Source: Baylisascaris procyonis
Lineage: Eukaryota > Nematoda > Chromadorea > Rhabditida > Ascarididae
Assembly: GCA_037389465.1 (NCBI GenBank)
Contig: JAZARR010000175.1
Coordinates: 4,464,001 to 4,528,000, forward strand
Length of the DNA stretch: 64,000 nt
Direction of reading: 5' to 3'
Shown: one piece after another, positions 61,101-64,000 of the stretch
Numbering within the stretch: position 1 is the first letter of the stretch
How the letters are laid out: each line of letters opens with the position of its first letter
Notes under the pieces: model-generated
What the model was told of the DNA's origin: nothing
Database searches by the model: none
The model's input: the letters and a program-made list of their open reading frames with translations, nothing else
Position numbers and translations under genes: made by a program

Positions 61101-61906
61101 TTTCTGCAAACTAATAATAAACCAACATAAACCCTAAAGTAAATAGATATAACATAATATATCTGTAGGTTATGAAATGGAATAAAACAAATAGTTAAAA
61201 AGATTAGAGAGGGAAATTGGTCGGAGCCAAGAAGGAAACTAGTCGGAGTCAATGTACTTGAATAAGTGCAGCAGCAATCCACAAGCTCATTTTTTCTATG
61301 ATGTGGTGTAGATGAGCTGTGATGTTGAAGTAAGCTACAGATGCGGCATATTGTAGACTTGTCAAATCGTACACCTGACGAATGTGTCAACGAATAGTTC
61401 CTTCAGGAACGATGCAATGCCCTCAAACATTCGAAATCGGCATCAGTTGTGATTTATGACAGCGTTGGCGGCTTCTTTACGATGCACACCAATAACGACT
61501 CGACTTTCCCTCCTTCTACCCCCTCTCCGTATAGAAGGACATAATAAATTCAAATTTTAAAAATCCTTTTTCTTCAAATCTCACCAAAAACAATTAAAAG
61601 GACACTTTTACCATTAATGCTAGCGTACATTCTTGTGAGATAAAGGAGAACAAAGATTCGAGAAAGTGAGAGAGAAAAACAATGAAGAAGTGAAGCTCAC
61701 TGAAAAGGATTTATATCATTCTAGACAAGTGAGAGTGTAGGTAAGATCCTCCTAATGAAAAAATAATTATTTAGTTACATGAAATAACAATAAATGAGAC
61801 AACAAAAAAAATCAAACTTCTAGAGAAAAAAGAATAAAACTTCCTTCAGAATATTCCTCCCAAATAGTTTTTTAAAGATTTACCGCCTATCTCCCCCTTC
61901 CCTCCT

Positions 61907-61919
61907 CCCCCCCCCCCCC
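61907..61919. repeat. Poly-C tract (13) in intergenic DNA
   Basis: A 13-base C run lies within a C/T-rich block at about 61890-61927. A further run of 10 lies at 57540-57549, and a run of 13 G at 63081-63093. Confidence 0.97.
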
Positions 61920-62748
61920 TCCTCCTCCGTTCAGAATGAATGTGCTTAATAAGAGCGCCTTCTTCATAACCTTTGTAATTTTCGCTTGTAGATTATCTAC
62001 GAAATTTTATAAACAATTTGCGCTTCTCTCAATGTATTATTAGAGTTTAAAGGTGCACAACTGATTTCTTTCCGCAAACCATTTCGCCGTAAGTAACCGT
62101 AATCAAGAATTAGAAGCACATCAGAAAATAGAAAACAATAGTGCAAGAACATAAATGCGATAAAGGGTTTTTAAAAAATGAAAAAAAAAAAACACAGATC
62201 ATTTCGAACAATGAACATCATGGCGTGGAAATATTTGCATTTCGATGGCGCTCAATTCAAATTTTCTCAAATAATCTCAAAATTTGCATAAGGATTTTTT
62301 TCATTGACTGAACGCAATTCCATCGATAAAGGGAAATTCTTTGTTCACATTCAAAATTCTCGAATATTTTCTTCACAATACGCAAAAATCAATAAGAAAA
62401 CGTATCATATTATACGCTTACGCAATACCAGTGGTGTGAATAATTGATTCACGAATGAAGTAAGAATATAATGGGAAATGATATTCATAGATTCATTGCG
62501 TGCAATTCGGCAACTATCTATTAATAAAACAAAATATAGTAAGCAACAATGCTAAACTAAAAACAATAAAAACTTGAATTGATATGGCTAAAAGACAATT
62601 CAAACAACTGGGAACATTTTGAAAACACTAACTTAGAGCAACTTTTATTGCATCTTTCCTGTATAGAACCCGTTTTTTAGGAAATTAAATCAGTTCTTTT
62701 TTTACTTCGAACTTTGCTAAATTGTTGCAATAAAACTTCTTCTTATTC

Positions 62749-62785
62749 ATTTTACATAGAAAATTTTCCATTTTCTATGTAAAAT
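62749..62785. repeat. Perfect 16-bp inverted repeat with a 5-base loop
   Basis: Arms 62749-62764 and 62770-62785 are exact reverse complements (core ACATAGAAAAT), separated by TTTCC. There is no T-run context that would make it a bacterial-type terminator, and none is expected here. Confidence 0.9.
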
Positions 62786-63002
62786 TTTGTGTTTTAAAAG
62801 TTAATTCGATGTGAAAGTGCATTAATTAGAGGAAATTATAATTGAAATATACGTTCACTTTGTTCACTAAAAAAAATTTCAACTTGCACATGGGAAAAAC
62901 ATGCAGCGAACTACTATATTTAAATGTGAAAATCTACAATAAACAACTGAGTGCAAACCTAACAGAAAATTCTCTGTTGTTATTATAGTACAGTCGAATC
63001 AA

Positions 63003-63457
63003 TTGAAATTCCTCAAAAACCTTCTAAAAGGTTTCAACAGTTGCTCCAAATATGGCATTCGGTATTTGGATGACGACGGTGGGGGGGGGGGGGAACGTAA
63101 GCAAGTCAGGACCCGACCTGGCTGTGAACTGTACACCAACATCTTTGAAGACATCAAGAAATACATCAACAAGCCATCCCTTGTTTCGCTGGATGCCGAT
63201 AAAATTGATGCACCCTTCCTCTCCTCTCCCCTCCCCCTGTCTCCTCCATGTCCCTTCCTTCACCTAAAAAAACGCCAGTCATTGAGGCGCAAAAGTCTTT
63301 ACGTGCCCCCACCGCTATTTCCCATGTGCAGCAGAGCCAATCTTTGAACGTGGATGGATCATATTTCCCCATTTCTGGCCCGTTCCTAGTCACGACTCAG
63401 CGCGCATCCCCATTCAATCACACCAATCCCTCATTCAGGCAGGTCCTGCCAATCTGA
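63003..63457 (+). CDS. GC-richer patch with overlapping open frames, possible exon
   Basis: About 400 bases here are richer in G and C than the surroundings and stay open in several frames. On the plus strand one frame runs 63003-63347 (including ELYTNIFEDIKKYINKPS), and another 63248-63457 (PTAISHVQQSQSLNVDGSYF then PISGPFLVTTQR) with a TGA stop. A run of 13 G at 63081-63093 lies in the first frame. Frames on the minus strand are also open, so the strand is not certain. No domain is recognised. Confidence 0.25.
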
Positions 63458-64000
63458 CACGCAGATAAAAATTATTCGAGTTTTCTATTTCAGCAAATAA
63501 AACTTGATCGTTGCTCGAAAGTGGTGAAGAATGCAACGACTGAAAGTGAATTCATCGAGTGCAGAAAGCGTTAAAAAATTGAAAATTAAAAGAGATGGAA
63601 GGTGATTTAAAACAAAACTCAACAAATCGATACACTAAGCGCAGATTACAACTCGAAACATGCAATATCAACTAAGCAGTAAAATCGCTTATGCAAAAGC
63701 CCTTCATTAAGAGTCATGTGATTATGCACAAGAAATTGCATTCAACTTATACAAGAGAAACGATTCATAAAGTGAGAGAGGCCGTTGCCAAGGTTGTACG
63801 ATATATGCCTCTCTTAGTTTAACTTAAATAAAACTCTTGGCATGCGTGCTTCATTCAGAGCCCTAATGGAATGAACATTCGCTTTTTCACATTCATTTGA
63901 ACGCTCCTAGAGGCAAGCATGACTTTAAAGGAAAATAACTGGATTTTATAAGTCACACTATGAAGTAAACAACTTGGAGAGTTCAGTAGTTGAGGCTACG

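Larger units (their letters stand above)
49092..62990. other. AT-rich stretch with no supported gene
   Basis: The first part should hold the clu-1 promoter and 5' untranslated region. Beyond that, open frames are short and unconvincing. The most protein-like are plus strand 56483-56689 and 56863-57096 and minus strand 58574-58771; none shows a recognisable domain or a set of phase-compatible exons. The repeats inside (53880-54010, 55053-55118, 57540-57549, 61907-61919, 62749-62785) are listed separately. AT-rich TATATA-type sequence fills about 60770-60900. Confidence 0.5.

Overview
The window is nuclear DNA from an AT-rich, intron-rich eukaryote, most probably a nematode. The evidence is many short exons (about 60-260 bases) with long AT-rich introns, acceptors mostly of the TTTCAG, TTGCAG or TTTTAG type, no bacterial operon structure, and a single-copy metazoan gene (clu-1/CLUH) recovered exon by exon. 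I cannot name the species from the sequence. Both recognisable loci lie on the minus strand, so transcription runs from high to low coordinates. Exon boundaries were read by hand and checked by reading-frame phase.

From 1 to about 25.7 kb lies an ankyrin-repeat locus built from five complete tandem copies, and the start of a sixth, of one four-part exon cassette. Part A is a helical segment with a W-x3-G-x4-LE-x2-VL-x-G signature. Part B is a first ankyrin repeat of 66-67 residues. Part C is a second repeat that usually begins GRTALHYAAA, and part D is a G-x-T-x3-Y tail. Intron phases recur from copy to copy, and the copies differ by gain or loss of single introns. A possible internal start exon at 9364 and possible stops at 9564 and 955 leave open whether this is one very large gene or two or three tandem genes with optional ends. 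I do not recognise a named family.

From 25.7 to 30.0 kb is an intergenic stretch with a possible 5' exon of the ankyrin locus, a probable decayed mariner-like transposase fragment and simple repeats. From 30,035 to 49,091 is the complete clu-1/CLUH gene: 25 coding exons, 4,053 coding bases, 1,350 residues, with every splice phase consistent. It encodes the clustered-mitochondria protein, which binds mRNAs for mitochondrial proteins.

From 49.1 to 64.0 kb I find no gene I can defend. This part holds AT-rich sequence, poly-C tracts, a TTAA-flanked foldback element that looks like a MITE, a long perfect hairpin, and a GC-richer patch near 63.1-63.4 kb that could be an exon of a plus-strand gene.

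Nothing in the sequence says the two loci work together. They share a strand, but a gap of several kilobases gives no sign of an operon.
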